A DNA stretch of 64,000 nt from Prevotella sp. (GTDB lineage Bacteria > Bacteroidota > Bacteroidia > Bacteroidales > Bacteroidaceae): positions 20,872 to 84,871 of the forward strand of contig SUYI01000012.1 in assembly GCA_015060485.1 (NCBI GenBank), read 5' to 3'. Below, one piece after another: positions 42,972 through 51,398 of this stretch. The notes under the pieces are model-generated. The model did no database searches. It had not been told where the DNA came from and saw only the letters and a program-made list of their open reading frames with translations. The translations under genes and the position numbers were made by a program. How positions within the stretch are numbered: the stretch's first letter is position 1; each line of letters starts with the position of its first letter.

Positions 42972-43003
42972 CAAAGTTAGGGTTTTCTAACTCTGCAACC
43001 AAA
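42972..43003 (-). promoter_or_regulatory. Promoter of the dnaB operon
   Basis: Minus strand TTTG (43000-43003), 20 bases, TAACTTTG (42972-42979), about 30 bases before the first ATG. Confidence 0.7.
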
Positions 43004-43014
43004 CGATTTTGCCC

Positions 43015-43041
43015 CACAAGCCTTGTGAAAAACGAAAGATT
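43015..43041. repeat. Palindrome-containing direct repeat, left copy
   Basis: CACAAGCCTTGTG plus AAAACGAAAGATT; a nearly identical copy lies at 45116-45142. Together they bracket higBA and the two genes beyond it. Confidence 0.7.
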
Positions 43042-43061
43042 TAAAAAAAACGATTCGATTA

Positions 43062-43093
43062 TTTGCGAATTTCAATTCTTTTGTTTATCTTTG
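43062..43093 (+). promoter_or_regulatory. Promoter of higBA
   Basis: TTTG (43062-43065), 20 bases, TATCTTTG (43086-43093), 25 bases before the higB ATG. Confidence 0.7.
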
Positions 43094-43117
43094 CACACAG
43101 AATTAGCAAAAAGCGAC

Positions 43118-43435
43118 ATGGTAGTAACGTTCAATGAAGATTATCTGGAGAAGCTCTACACTAATGGTGAGACAGGAATCAAGAAACTTAGATTCCAGCC
43201 TCAGATAGTCAGAGGATACCAAAAAGCCGTAAAGTATTTGATACAGGCTAAACGTAAGGAAGACCTTTTCCCCTTCAAGTCGTTACATTTTGAAGCTCTG
43301 CATGGTGACAAAGAAGGTCGTTTCTCCGTAAAGGCCAATGACCAGTATCGGGTAGAATTCACCTTGACAGAAACAGATGAAGAACCAGTGGTCACTATAT
43401 GCAACATAATAGAATTGTCAAATCATTATAAATAA
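43118..43435 (+). CDS. higB: HigB-type toxin (RelE superfamily)
   Basis: A 105-residue RelE/HigB-fold toxin, expected to be a ribosome-dependent mRNA endonuclease. The conserved core reads FKSLHFEALHGDKEGRFSV, then the strand NDQYRVEFTL with the catalytic-type Arg, and a C-terminal EPVVTICNIIELSNHY. The true start is ATG 43118, after the promoter; a longer frame upstream is spurious. The antitoxin follows after 9 bases, the toxin-first order of HigBA. Confidence 0.85.
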   Translation: MVVTFNEDYLEKLYTNGETGIKKLRFQPQIVRGYQKAVKYLIQAKRKEDLFPFKSLHFEALHGDKEGRFSVKANDQYRVEFTLTETDEEPVVTICNIIELSNHYK

Positions 43436-43444
43436 GAGAAGGAT

Positions 43445-43786
43445 ATGGATACGATACAGATTATGGGAAATAAGATTGCCAACAACATGACATCATCTAT
43501 GCTGATACACCCAGGCGAGATGATTAAGGACGAAATCATTGCTCGTGGCATGACGCAGAAAGAACTCGCCAAGCAGATGGGCGTATCATACACCGTATTC
43601 AATGAAATCCTTAACGGCAAACGCCCTGTAACAACAGAATATGCATTGTTGCTGGAGGCTGCTCTAGGCACTAATGCCTCAATTTGGATTGGCTTGCAGG
43701 CTGATTACAATATGCAGAAGGCTAAACAAGACAAGTCGTTCATGAAACGCCTAGAGAAAATCAGAAAGATTGCTGCTGTCTTTTAG
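43445..43786 (+). CDS. higA: HigA-type antitoxin, XRE-family regulator
   Basis: A 113-residue helix-turn-helix protein. HPGEMIKDEIIARGMTQKEL near residue 22 is the HigA addiction-module signature, followed by the recognition helix VSYTVFNEILNGKRPVT and a C-terminal dimerisation helix. It neutralises HigB and probably represses the promoter upstream. The pair forms a two-gene toxin-antitoxin cassette at the edge of the conflict-gene region. Confidence 0.88.
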   Translation: MDTIQIMGNKIANNMTSSMLIHPGEMIKDEIIARGMTQKELAKQMGVSYTVFNEILNGKRPVTTEYALLLEAALGTNASIWIGLQADYNMQKAKQDKSFMKRLEKIRKIAAVF

Positions 43787-43833
43787 CTAAAGAATTGACA
43801 TCAGCCTTCCTACGTCAGCCATCATACATCTCT

Positions 43834-43920
43834 CTATTCCCAGATTACCAAATCACGAGGCAGAGAAATTTTTTTGGCTTCGCCACGTTTCCCTTCTATA
43901 TAGTAGTATTTGGCCATATA
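43834..43920 (-). pseudogene. C-terminal fragment duplicated from the gene at 45140
   Basis: Reading the minus strand gives YMAKYYYIEGKRGEAKKISL, then PRDLVIWE and a TAG stop, nearly identical to the last 28 residues of the membrane protein encoded at 45140-46540. Upstream homology stops abruptly at about 43920. It is therefore the relic of a duplicated or displaced gene end. The rest of 43787-43975 shows no gene. Confidence 0.8.
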
Positions 43921-43975
43921 CTTTTGCTATGATGCGTAGTTGTCAGCCACCCATCCCTTGCCATCCTAGCCAGTT

Positions 43976-44347
43976 TTATCCCAATGGTGTACAAATATAA
44001 TGTACTTCTTTGATGCCTTTACCGACTTTATATTGGTAGATATCTTCCAAGAAGAGTTTAGGCCCGCCTTGACATGGATAGTCTGATATCCGATAATGCT
44101 GGCGAAGTGGATATGAACTAATAGTTTCAGTAGTCCACTCAAAACCATCCGATTTGTATCTCAATGCATATAAGATCTTCGCATCCCAGTCCCACGCCTT
44201 CCATTCCCCTTCTTGATCATTTATTTTGGATTCCACTGGGTCAGATATTAATTGGGTTTTAATAGTAATATCCTTAAAACACTCATACAAGACATCTCCT
44301 TTGCAAAGGTGATAATTATGGGTAAACAATATTCTGGGCTGAATCAT
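43976..44347 (-). CDS. Hypothetical protein (no recognised domain)
   Basis: A 123-residue protein rich in Trp, Tyr and charged residues, with no signal peptide or membrane helix. Its ATG overlaps the stop of the zinc-ribbon gene upstream by four bases, so the two are co-translated. I do not recognise a family. It lies between the direct repeats at 43015 and 45116, so it may be part of a small inserted cassette. Confidence 0.55.
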   Translation of the reverse strand: MIQPRILFTHNYHLCKGDVLYECFKDITIKTQLISDPVESKINDQEGEWKAWDWDAKILYALRYKSDGFEWTTETISSYPLRQHYRISDYPCQGGPKLFLEDIYQYKVGKGIKEVHYICTPLG

Positions 44348-45045
44348 AGTTTGAAAACTTTACTGTCATTATCAATCATTCGCTTTTTGATGCCATTGTA
44401 TATGCCCTTTTCATAATCCTGCAGCGACTTATAAGGAATGGATTTCAGGACTTTCGCACACTCCTGCATCTTTCCGGCCTCACGATACAATTCAGCCTTC
44501 AGCAAGGGATGATTCACTTGAGTCCAGTCAAAGCCCTTAATGAACGAAAGCACTATCTTAACGAAGAAAGCATAGTCTGCTTTTGTTGGTTCCAGAGATT
44601 TGGAATTCCTGTAATAATGGTCATTGTAAGAATGGATGAGCCAAAAACACAAATCCACCTTATCTTTTCCACTAATCTTTTCAGACACGAACTGGCGATA
44701 TGCCTCTTTCCATTCAGAAAAGGTCAACTCACCAAGTTCAGAGGAACTTTTCTTACCTTCACCATGTCGGCTTTTACGCTCAAAATAGTACTTTTTGCAA
44801 CGAGGGCACTTCTGTATAGGAGATACAATTGGAAGCATCGGAGCAATTTTCTTATTGTCCGACCACAACTGGGCACCAAACGTATTACCTGAAGCCAATG
44901 TCATTAGCTCCTTCTCTTTTCCACAATATGGACACTTTACAATCTCAGCATTACCTATCAACATATTCGCTTCTTCTGTTTTTGAACTCATCGTCACAGA
45001 GATAATCAGTATGACAGTCAAGAATAGGGTTCTCATTTTCTTCAT
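44344..45045 (-). CDS. Exported zinc-ribbon (DUF2225-like) protein
   Basis: A 233-residue protein from the ATG at 45045; the longer frame starts at a TTG five codons up. It has an N-terminal signal peptide or anchor (MKKMRTLFLTVILIISVTM). It has two CxxC pairs, KCPYCGKEK near residue 38 and KCPRCKKYYFERKSR near 82, forming a split zinc ribbon as in DUF2225, followed by a TPR-like helical region. Own promoter. Coupled to the next gene by a four-base overlap. Its relation to the large operon upstream (79-base gap) is uncertain. Confidence 0.65.
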   Translation of the reverse strand: MKKMRTLFLTVILIISVTMSSKTEEANMLIGNAEIVKCPYCGKEKELMTLASGNTFGAQLWSDNKKIAPMLPIVSPIQKCPRCKKYYFERKSRHGEGKKSSSELGELTFSEWKEAYRQFVSEKISGKDKVDLCFWLIHSYNDHYYRNSKSLEPTKADYAFFVKIVLSFIKGFDWTQVNHPLLKAELYREAGKMQECAKVLKSIPYKSLQDYEKGIYNGIKKRMIDNDSKVFKL

Positions 45046-45072
45046 CTTTATAAAACACAAATAATTTGGTTA

Positions 45073-45104
45073 CAAAGTTAGAACTTCTCTCTATTACCAA
45101 CAAA
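45073..45104 (-). promoter_or_regulatory. Promoter of the zinc-ribbon gene
   Basis: Minus strand TTTG (45101-45104), 20 bases, TAACTTTG (45073-45080), so this two-gene unit can be transcribed independently of the large operon. Confidence 0.7.
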
Positions 45105-45115
45105 CAAATTCCCAT

Positions 45116-45142
45116 CACAAGCCTTGTGAAAACGAAAGATTA
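45116..45142. repeat. Palindrome-containing direct repeat, right copy
   Basis: CACAAGCCTTGTG plus AAACGAAAGATTA, matching 43015-43041. It ends at the stop codon of the gene at 45140. Confidence 0.7.
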
Positions 45143-46540
45143 TTCCCAGACCACTAAGTTACGAGGAAGAGTGATTTTCTTGGCTTCGCCACGTTTGCCT
45201 TCTATATAGTAGTACTTGGCCATATAGTCATCAAACTCACCCAAGAAAGCGCCACGAATTCTGGCACACTTCTCGTTGATAGAGTTAAGCAGGGGATTCG
45301 TTACATCCTCAATACTCTGCAATGCCCTGTCGCTAAGACCCATAGGACGCAGCTTGTTATAAATCTCTGCCAACTCTTTACGATAGTCAGGCAAGCACTT
45401 AAAGGCAATTCCCTCCGGATGCTTCAAGAATAAGAGATACACAGCCTTAACGATTGGCTCCATCTTAATCTCCATGTTTTGATAGTTGGGCAACACGATG
45501 CGATAATCCTTTGTAACCAGAAGTTTACTCAATCTGTCATCAGGATGAATCAACTGTTCCAATATCGACTCTGCAATTCCTCGAAGTCTCAGTTTGGCTA
45601 TTCGCTCGCGAACCTCTTCCATCAGGTTTTCAGTTTCCTCGTCTTGGTGTGGACTTGTCCCTAAATCTTTTGGTTCACTTACCACATCCCCCCAATCATC
45701 AAACGTATCGGATTGTTGCTCCAAATATCGTCCCTGTCCGAATCTTTCTGTCGATATTTGTTTCCCAATCCTATGCAACTGGTCAGCCAAAGGCTCCCCA
45801 CTAGTAGATGATAATGGATAGAATCTGTTGATTGCCTTATCCTTGCCGTCACTTCCTCGGTGAACATCCTCAGTGCGAATAAAACCGTGCTTCAGTTTAT
45901 CCCTATCTTCAGGATTATCCAAATACTGCAGTAAATAATCATTACCGATAGCAATGTCCTTTAGCTCTGCGTCTGTCAGATAGGGAGCCCTGTATTGTAA
46001 TACCTTCTTGTCCTTGAGGCGTTTTAGCAACAAAGGCAGGTAGACAATATGAAATCCTATCATCTGGCCCCATCCTTCCAACGCTTCGGGATGAGTCTCA
46101 AACAACTCCGTCAGAGCCTTGTCCTCCTCGCTCGCTACATACACCAATTCCTTGGGTGCCAGTTTGCCCTTCAGTTGAAACTCTATCTTGTTGTCCTCCA
46201 ATTCAGGATGATCATCCGGAGGTAGAGTTTCGTATTTCACATAGCCCTTCCTTGAGTTGCGCCATTCCATGATGAACAGAGCTATCAATAGCAGGGCCAC
46301 TATGACATCTACCACATTCCAGACCGTTCGTCCTAACGCAATCTTATATATCGGTTGAAACAACAATGCCAACGCTCCAAACACCCACGTAGCCACCATC
46401 TTCTGGTTCTGGTAGTAGCGATAGGCCATCACGCCAAACACCACCATCGCCACAAACCGCACGAACTGGAAATATCCGTACGGCATCGGTGCCAAGCAGA
46501 GCAGCATCATGGCTGCAAGGATCAGATAGATTTGTTTCAT
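45140..46540 (-). CDS. Membrane protein with DUF6804-like N-terminus and a C-terminal domain shared with the FtsZ-partner
   Basis: A 466-residue last gene of the large operon. Residues 1-100 contain four membrane helices resembling small DUF6804 proteins (PMPYGYFQFVRFV). A ~210-residue linker region follows. Residues ~325-466 form a domain (LSKLLVTKDYRIVL, KAVYLLFLKHPEGI, SINEKCARIRGAFL, LPRNLVVWE) found again in the protein at 61719 and in the fragment at 43834. Start 46540 is chosen because GGAGG lies eight bases upstream; the longer frame adds four codons and overlaps the nuclease gene. Function unknown; the cytoplasmic C-terminal domain may contact the tubulin-like GTPase. Confidence 0.75.
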   Translation of the reverse strand: MKQIYLILAAMMLLCLAPMPYGYFQFVRFVAMVVFGVMAYRYYQNQKMVATWVFGALALLFQPIYKIALGRTVWNVVDVIVALLLIALFIMEWRNSRKGYVKYETLPPDDHPELEDNKIEFQLKGKLAPKELVYVASEEDKALTELFETHPEALEGWGQMIGFHIVYLPLLLKRLKDKKVLQYRAPYLTDAELKDIAIGNDYLLQYLDNPEDRDKLKHGFIRTEDVHRGSDGKDKAINRFYPLSSTSGEPLADQLHRIGKQISTERFGQGRYLEQQSDTFDDWGDVVSEPKDLGTSPHQDEETENLMEEVRERIAKLRLRGIAESILEQLIHPDDRLSKLLVTKDYRIVLPNYQNMEIKMEPIVKAVYLLFLKHPEGIAFKCLPDYRKELAEIYNKLRPMGLSDRALQSIEDVTNPLLNSINEKCARIRGAFLGEFDDYMAKYYYIEGKRGEAKKITLPRNLVVWE

Positions 46541-46542
46541 GA

Positions 46543-47433
46543 TTACCTCCAATCTTCTAAATTTGAATATGCCTCAACTTTATTTTCTATGCTATCTGGC
46601 AGAGAAGGAAAGAAATCTATCTTTGTAATACGTTCTATTTCGTCAACAGTGTTAACATATTGGTCCTTTTTCTTGGCCCCCTCATTGTTCTTAACGATAA
46701 AGCCAATAGCTTTGGGCTTGCCTTCTAAACATAGAATGACTTTATAAAAAGCCTCAGGCACAACAACTTTGTTTAAACCAATCACCTCGTGTTCCTTATT
46801 ATAATATAATGGGCCACAAACAATGTAAACACCTCCATATTTCTGTGCCCATCTACGACAATCAGTTTCTACTCTGTTCCAAAGCCCACTATTTAAGCTT
46901 CTATCTTGCGGACACATATTAGACAAGAGGAACGTTTCGCTCATCGCATCTGAGTCCCATTTATTATCTCCAGCAGGACACATGTGTCCTCTCGACCAAG
47001 AACTTCCTCTATAATCATCATTTGTAGCTCTCGGAGCCGGTACGTCGTAATCCTCTCTGTAATCGTTCGACCTAGTCCACTCTCCGTCAGCATGATCTGC
47101 AGGTAAGTACCAAGCAACCCAATTAGGACATTTTGTGTCCTTATTATACGAAACGGTATAGGCTTTTCGCTTTATAATTTGCTCAGATACATTCTCTGTA
47201 ATTCTAGGGATCTCAACTGCATCAACATTAATAACGACTTTCTCTTGGACTGGTCCCTCTTTCACTTCTTCAACATCAGATACCAACGCAAGTTTTTGAC
47301 CTTCAGACTCATCTGCATTTTCTGAATATGATTCTTCTTCATATACTGAGTCAGGAACATCATCATTACATTGCCCAATAATCAATGCAATCAATAGTAC
47401 AGAAGCTATAAACATAATGATAAATTTTTTCAT
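46543..47433 (-). CDS. Membrane-anchored NucA-type DNA/RNA non-specific endonuclease
   Basis: A 296-residue nuclease. An N-terminal hydrophobic segment (about residues 3-20, ending IIGQC, a poor lipobox) anchors or exports it; an acidic linker of ~70 residues follows. The catalytic domain has the beta-beta-alpha-metal motif SRGHMCPAGDN near residue 150, with the catalytic His, and FLLSNMCPQ supplying the metal-binding Asn. The family degrades DNA and RNA without sequence preference. Placement in an operon with a proton-channel motor and cytoskeletal proteins makes it the likely effector, acting outside the cytoplasmic membrane. Confidence 0.85.
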   Translation of the reverse strand: MKKFIIMFIASVLLIALIIGQCNDDVPDSVYEEESYSENADESEGQKLALVSDVEEVKEGPVQEKVVINVDAVEIPRITENVSEQIIKRKAYTVSYNKDTKCPNWVAWYLPADHADGEWTRSNDYREDYDVPAPRATNDDYRGSSWSRGHMCPAGDNKWDSDAMSETFLLSNMCPQDRSLNSGLWNRVETDCRRWAQKYGGVYIVCGPLYYNKEHEVIGLNKVVVPEAFYKVILCLEGKPKAIGFIVKNNEGAKKKDQYVNTVDEIERITKIDFFPSLPDSIENKVEAYSNLEDWR

Positions 47434-47436
47434 TGC

Positions 47437-48597
47437 TTATACTTTGTTTATATAACTCTCCAAAGATACCCCCTCTTTACTTTTCCACTCAACCCAACCA
47501 TTTGAGTTTTCACCCAACACAAAGCAAGCCGCCTCATCAGGAGAATTACAAATGGCGTCCCTTCTCAATATGAGATCGTAACGAGTTATGTTACAGTTGA
47601 GCTTGATAAACTTATTCCGTTTTATATCTGATGCTGTATAACGATAAGAAGATGTCACCTCGCGGGCGAGTTCGCTTCCCTCTAAAATAATAAACTTGTC
47701 GTTCACCTTATCGTACATCCCTTTGGCGTTACACGATCTATCCCCCATGTTTTCACGAATGATATAATAATAACGCGGCGGACGGCCCACTTTGGCAAAC
47801 TTTGTAGTTTTCTTAGGCTCTTCGACTTTTTGAGGCTCCTGTACTTTTTCTGAGTGTTTTTGTTCTTTTTTTTGTGGCTGTTCTTTTGCCTTTAAGGGTA
47901 ATTCTGTTTTCTTTGATGGTTTCTTTATCTTTACTTTATCTTCTTTCTTTTGTATAGTCGCTGAAAAAACGTCAGGATAGACTTCAGATAGCATTTTCCC
48001 TTCAGAATCAATCCAACAGGTTTGATCAGCTAAATAACCAAGGACGTAACATGCAGCAGCAGAAGCGGAGCGACACTTCGCATCTCGAACAACGCGATAG
48101 AATCCCTTTTCTTCTACGCAAATTTTCTTCAAGAAAGTCTCTCGGGCATGCTCTGTATCATTGACCAAGTAGATAAGATCTGTTTCGTAAGACACTAGAC
48201 TATCCTTGCAAATAAAGAAGAATTGAACTTTTTCGTCGTAATAGCCCACCGAATCACAAACTCCATCTTCTCTAATGAAGAACAGGTGTTTATCAGAAAC
48301 CACAGGTTTAATTACACTCTGAGAAGACTGGACTGCTTTATGTTTATTTTGGAGACTTGCTAGGATTGTACATATTAAAGATTTCTTTCTGTCCTCTGTT
48401 CCTGGTTTTCTTTCAACAACAGGTAGTACTATTCCGTTAAAAGGCAACTCTTTGGTCAAATATGTTTCTAGAGGTTGGGAAACAATGTATTGTCGGAGTT
48501 CTTCATATTCTTCCTCCGAATCGAAAAGGTTAAATCGCTTTGCTGAGCCAAATAACTTTTCATACTCTTCATTAACATCCCAGTTGTCTTCCGACAT
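47437..48597 (-). CDS. Protein with two DUF4357-like modules
   Basis: A 386-residue cytoplasmic protein. Residues ~170-205 (CRSASAAACYVLGYLADQTCW) and ~345-385 (CNSPDEAACFVLGENSNGWVEW) are two copies of the DUF4357 pattern (SxSxAAxxVxGxxxNGWxxWK), each preceded by a beta-rich segment. A Lys/Glu/Pro-rich linker (about 225-275) joins the halves. DUF4357 is found at the ends of restriction and nuclease proteins and may bind DNA or damaged ends. Gaps to neighbours are 1 and 3 bases. No catalytic motif is visible. Confidence 0.7.
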   Translation of the reverse strand: MSEDNWDVNEEYEKLFGSAKRFNLFDSEEEYEELRQYIVSQPLETYLTKELPFNGIVLPVVERKPGTEDRKKSLICTILASLQNKHKAVQSSQSVIKPVVSDKHLFFIREDGVCDSVGYYDEKVQFFFICKDSLVSYETDLIYLVNDTEHARETFLKKICVEEKGFYRVVRDAKCRSASAAACYVLGYLADQTCWIDSEGKMLSEVYPDVFSATIQKKEDKVKIKKPSKKTELPLKAKEQPQKKEQKHSEKVQEPQKVEEPKKTTKFAKVGRPPRYYYIIRENMGDRSCNAKGMYDKVNDKFIILEGSELAREVTSSYRYTASDIKRNKFIKLNCNITRYDLILRRDAICNSPDEAACFVLGENSNGWVEWKSKEGVSLESYINKV

Positions 48598-48598
48598 A

Positions 48599-49405
48599 TC
48601 AATAACTGTTTTTCTTGTAAGCGTCTATTTTTTCCTTAGTAACATCGATATTACCAATTACAGGAACAATATGAATCAAGAATCTTTGGTTCTTACCTTC
48701 TTCTTCGTTCCACAATTTTGCAAATTCTTTATCGTCGGCAGCTTTGCTTTTTAAAGCAGCTTCATTAGGAATTACACGCGGAACGCCTCCCTCACCACTA
48801 CCAGAGATTATAAGTTCGCATCTTGGTATAGAGGCCAGATCAATATTATTCTCTTTCCAAAACTCGTTTAGGAAACTGGCCCTCAAATATGACAAGGTGT
48901 AATTGTTATGCCAATCATCAATATTAAAACTGATTTTTGATGCCTGGCCCTCAATTACAACCAAGAATTTAATATTATTGCTAGTTGAGTCCGGATGTAA
49001 GGCAACTTCTATGCCTTTGGTCTTTTCCAGTTTTAAAATCGTCTCTTTTATCAGTTCACCTGCCTGTATAATACTATCACGTTTATTATCTGCAGCCTCT
49101 TTGTCTATACCATCAAGTTTAAGTTTATCTATTCGATATTCCTTTTGTTGATATTCTACGTCTACTGTAAAAAGATGCTTTAGATATTCTTTATTGTAAC
49201 CGAAATACGCTGTTGAATCAATAGATCCAACTGTAGAATAAACAGTTATTATGTTCTCGTATTCATCAACCAAACTTTTCAACTGTTCTTCTTTATTCTT
49301 AAAACGGCTGTACGAAACGACGAAAAGGACAAGCATAATGGCAAACAGAGTTGTCATTATGTCTACATAACTAGGCCAAAATGATCCACTATTCTTTTTA
49401 TTCAT
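48599..49405 (-). CDS. ZorB/MotB-like stator protein with OmpA-like domain
   Basis: A 268-residue protein. One membrane helix (about residues 13-32, PSYVDIMTTLFAIMLVLFVV) carries the aspartate (D15) that binds protons in MotB/ZorB. A coiled-coil stretch and a periplasmic domain follow; LSYLRASFLNEFWKEN, ISGSGEGG and GKNQRFLIHI follow the OmpA peptidoglycan-binding order, though with weak matches. It lies two bases after the channel gene. In Zorya and flagella such a pair forms a proton-driven motor spanning the membrane. Confidence 0.8.
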   Translation of the reverse strand: MNKKNSGSFWPSYVDIMTTLFAIMLVLFVVSYSRFKNKEEQLKSLVDEYENIITVYSTVGSIDSTAYFGYNKEYLKHLFTVDVEYQQKEYRIDKLKLDGIDKEAADNKRDSIIQAGELIKETILKLEKTKGIEVALHPDSTSNNIKFLVVIEGQASKISFNIDDWHNNYTLSYLRASFLNEFWKENNIDLASIPRCELIISGSGEGGVPRVIPNEAALKSKAADDKEFAKLWNEEEGKNQRFLIHIVPVIGNIDVTKEKIDAYKKNSY

Positions 49406-49407
49406 TT

Positions 49408-51393
49408 CTACTTGTTAAATGGCCACCACCAACGTTTCTTCTTTTCCTCTACAGGTTCCTCCTCGGCAGTTTCCACCGTTTCTTCGATGTTAGTGTCTTT
49501 AACTATCTTTTTGTCGCTTGACGATTGATCAACAACAGGTGAAATATGTGAATTCTGTTCTTCGTCAACAGGTTTTGCCGGAGAAGTAAAACTCTGTTGG
49601 GAATCAACTATTCTTGGAGCTGAATAAGTTTTATATTGAGGACGGGAAGAGACAGGTATACGAGAGTACGTTTCCTCCTTTTTCTTTATTTCGTTTATCA
49701 GCTCAGAAACCCCATTTGTCAAAATCTGAATATTATTCCTTAATTCCTGGTTCTCTTTGCGTATCTGTTTCATTTCCTCATCGTTTACAGGTGGGGCAGG
49801 TACATAGGCAGGAATCTCCTTCTTTTTATGAGAATCTCCAGAATTATCTTGCTGTCTATGATGAAATTCTATCGTACCAAGAATCTTATTTGTTGATTCC
49901 AGATAATCAAATATTGACTCCAAATCGTCCCTTATAGACGAAAGTTGGTCTAGTTTTGACAAATTAGAGAAGTCTTTGTGTATCATCTCAACATTTAAGT
50001 TATCTTCCATTAGTGCCAAGAATTCATAGTGACGGACTCTAATATCTTCTTTAAGATCATCTATAAGCTTCTCAAATTCATCAGCATGCTCAGCTATTGC
50101 AAGCCTATAACGTTTATTCAATTCTTCTATCGCCTTAGTCTGCTCTTGGAACAAGTCTTCAAGGTTTCCATCAGCAACCTCCAGATAGCTATCTGCTATT
50201 TTGCTCTTCTTTTCAATAGCATTTACTTGGTCTCTAATTGCATTGACAACATCATTGCCAAGGATTTCCCGCTCATTAAGCTTATCGCCAAGTCTTTCAA
50301 TGTTAGCCTCAAAATTCTTAACGCGATCAAGTATTTGATTAATGCGTAATGCCACTTCTCTAGGAACAACGAGCGACTCTGAATATGCATTTTGCAGGTT
50401 AATAGCCTCCTGCGCTGCAGCCAACATCATACGGCGAGCTTCCTCAAACTTATTGAGGGATTGGGTAATACCCACAAAGTGATCAGCTGCTTCGACATAT
50501 TTCTCAAGCCCTCTAACTACTTCTTCTGACTTGAACGTAGATAGGACAGATTTCTGAAGAGCAATATTTTCATTAATCTTATCCATATTTTCGCCCATAA
50601 CCCTAACCGCATTAGATACAGTCTTCACGTTAGTCTCAAAACTTTGCCCAAATGCCTGTGTGCATCTATCAAAAGTGTTTTGGAATCGCGTAATAACTCC
50701 ATCAAAAGCTGGCTCGAATTTGTCTACAGTTTCATGAAGTTTGGATATCGCAGTCACCAAACTGACATCCAAAGAAGGCATCAATTCTGTTTGAATGAAA
50801 TCATAAAATTCATTTTTGTCACTTTCAACATCTTTTTGGGCTTCACCAATTCTACCTGTATTTATTGTCGTCAGCAATAATCCAATAAAACTAGTCGACA
50901 TAGAGATTAGAACTCCTATCAGAAGGTTCCTGATAGATGAATCTCTAAGAGCATCAGAACCATTAAAGCCAAGAACAAACATTGCGATACCAAGAAACAC
51001 GCCTAAGAATGTTCCCATGAGTCCAATGTTTGTAGGGAACGACAATTTTGACATTGCCTGATCGTAACGCATCGTTAGGTTACATTCCACTTTGTTCTGT
51101 ATAACCGCAAAATCTGTTGTCCCTCGTGTTTTAACAATATAGTGGTTTATCTCTGCTATAATATTGTTCAAATCATAGCTTTCAATGCCTACTTCCACTA
51201 ATTGAGGTATAGTATCCCCATCAATTTCCTTCTCCTCAGTCTTATAATCGCTGAGTTTAGTAAAGAAGTTTTTGTAAAGATCTAAAAAACTGTATGTTTC
51301 GGTGAAATACCTCAGCTGGAAATATGAGAATAACAGTAGAATGCCACCAGAAATGGCTACAGTCCACCAAACGTTTGTCAAAATATCATTCAT
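49408..51393 (-). CDS. ZorA/MotA/ExbB-like proton channel with long coiled-coil tail
   Basis: A 661-residue protein. Three membrane helices are visible (about 7-24, 122-143 and 156-177), the last two with the MotA/TolQ/ExbB pattern (LMGTFLGVFLGIAMFV; LIGVLISMSTSFIGLLLT). A ~370-residue helical coiled coil follows (about 185-560), as in ZorA, where it forms a long cytoplasmic tail, then a Pro/Ser-rich acidic region and a basic KKKRWWWPFNK end. With the adjacent ZorB-like protein it likely makes an ion-driven motor whose tail reaches into the cytoplasm, where the actin-like and tubulin-like partners would be. Confidence 0.85.
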   Translation of the reverse strand: MNDILTNVWWTVAISGGILLLFSYFQLRYFTETYSFLDLYKNFFTKLSDYKTEEKEIDGDTIPQLVEVGIESYDLNNIIAEINHYIVKTRGTTDFAVIQNKVECNLTMRYDQAMSKLSFPTNIGLMGTFLGVFLGIAMFVLGFNGSDALRDSSIRNLLIGVLISMSTSFIGLLLTTINTGRIGEAQKDVESDKNEFYDFIQTELMPSLDVSLVTAISKLHETVDKFEPAFDGVITRFQNTFDRCTQAFGQSFETNVKTVSNAVRVMGENMDKINENIALQKSVLSTFKSEEVVRGLEKYVEAADHFVGITQSLNKFEEARRMMLAAAQEAINLQNAYSESLVVPREVALRINQILDRVKNFEANIERLGDKLNEREILGNDVVNAIRDQVNAIEKKSKIADSYLEVADGNLEDLFQEQTKAIEELNKRYRLAIAEHADEFEKLIDDLKEDIRVRHYEFLALMEDNLNVEMIHKDFSNLSKLDQLSSIRDDLESIFDYLESTNKILGTIEFHHRQQDNSGDSHKKKEIPAYVPAPPVNDEEMKQIRKENQELRNNIQILTNGVSELINEIKKKEETYSRIPVSSRPQYKTYSAPRIVDSQQSFTSPAKPVDEEQNSHISPVVDQSSSDKKIVKDTNIEETVETAEEEPVEEKKKRWWWPFNK

Positions 51394-51398
51394 TCAAC

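Noticed and set aside
48599..51393. Flagellar or gliding (GldLM) motor identity for the channel/stator pair
   Set aside because: No flagellar or gld genes are nearby; the very long coiled coil and the short OmpA-like end fit ZorAB better.
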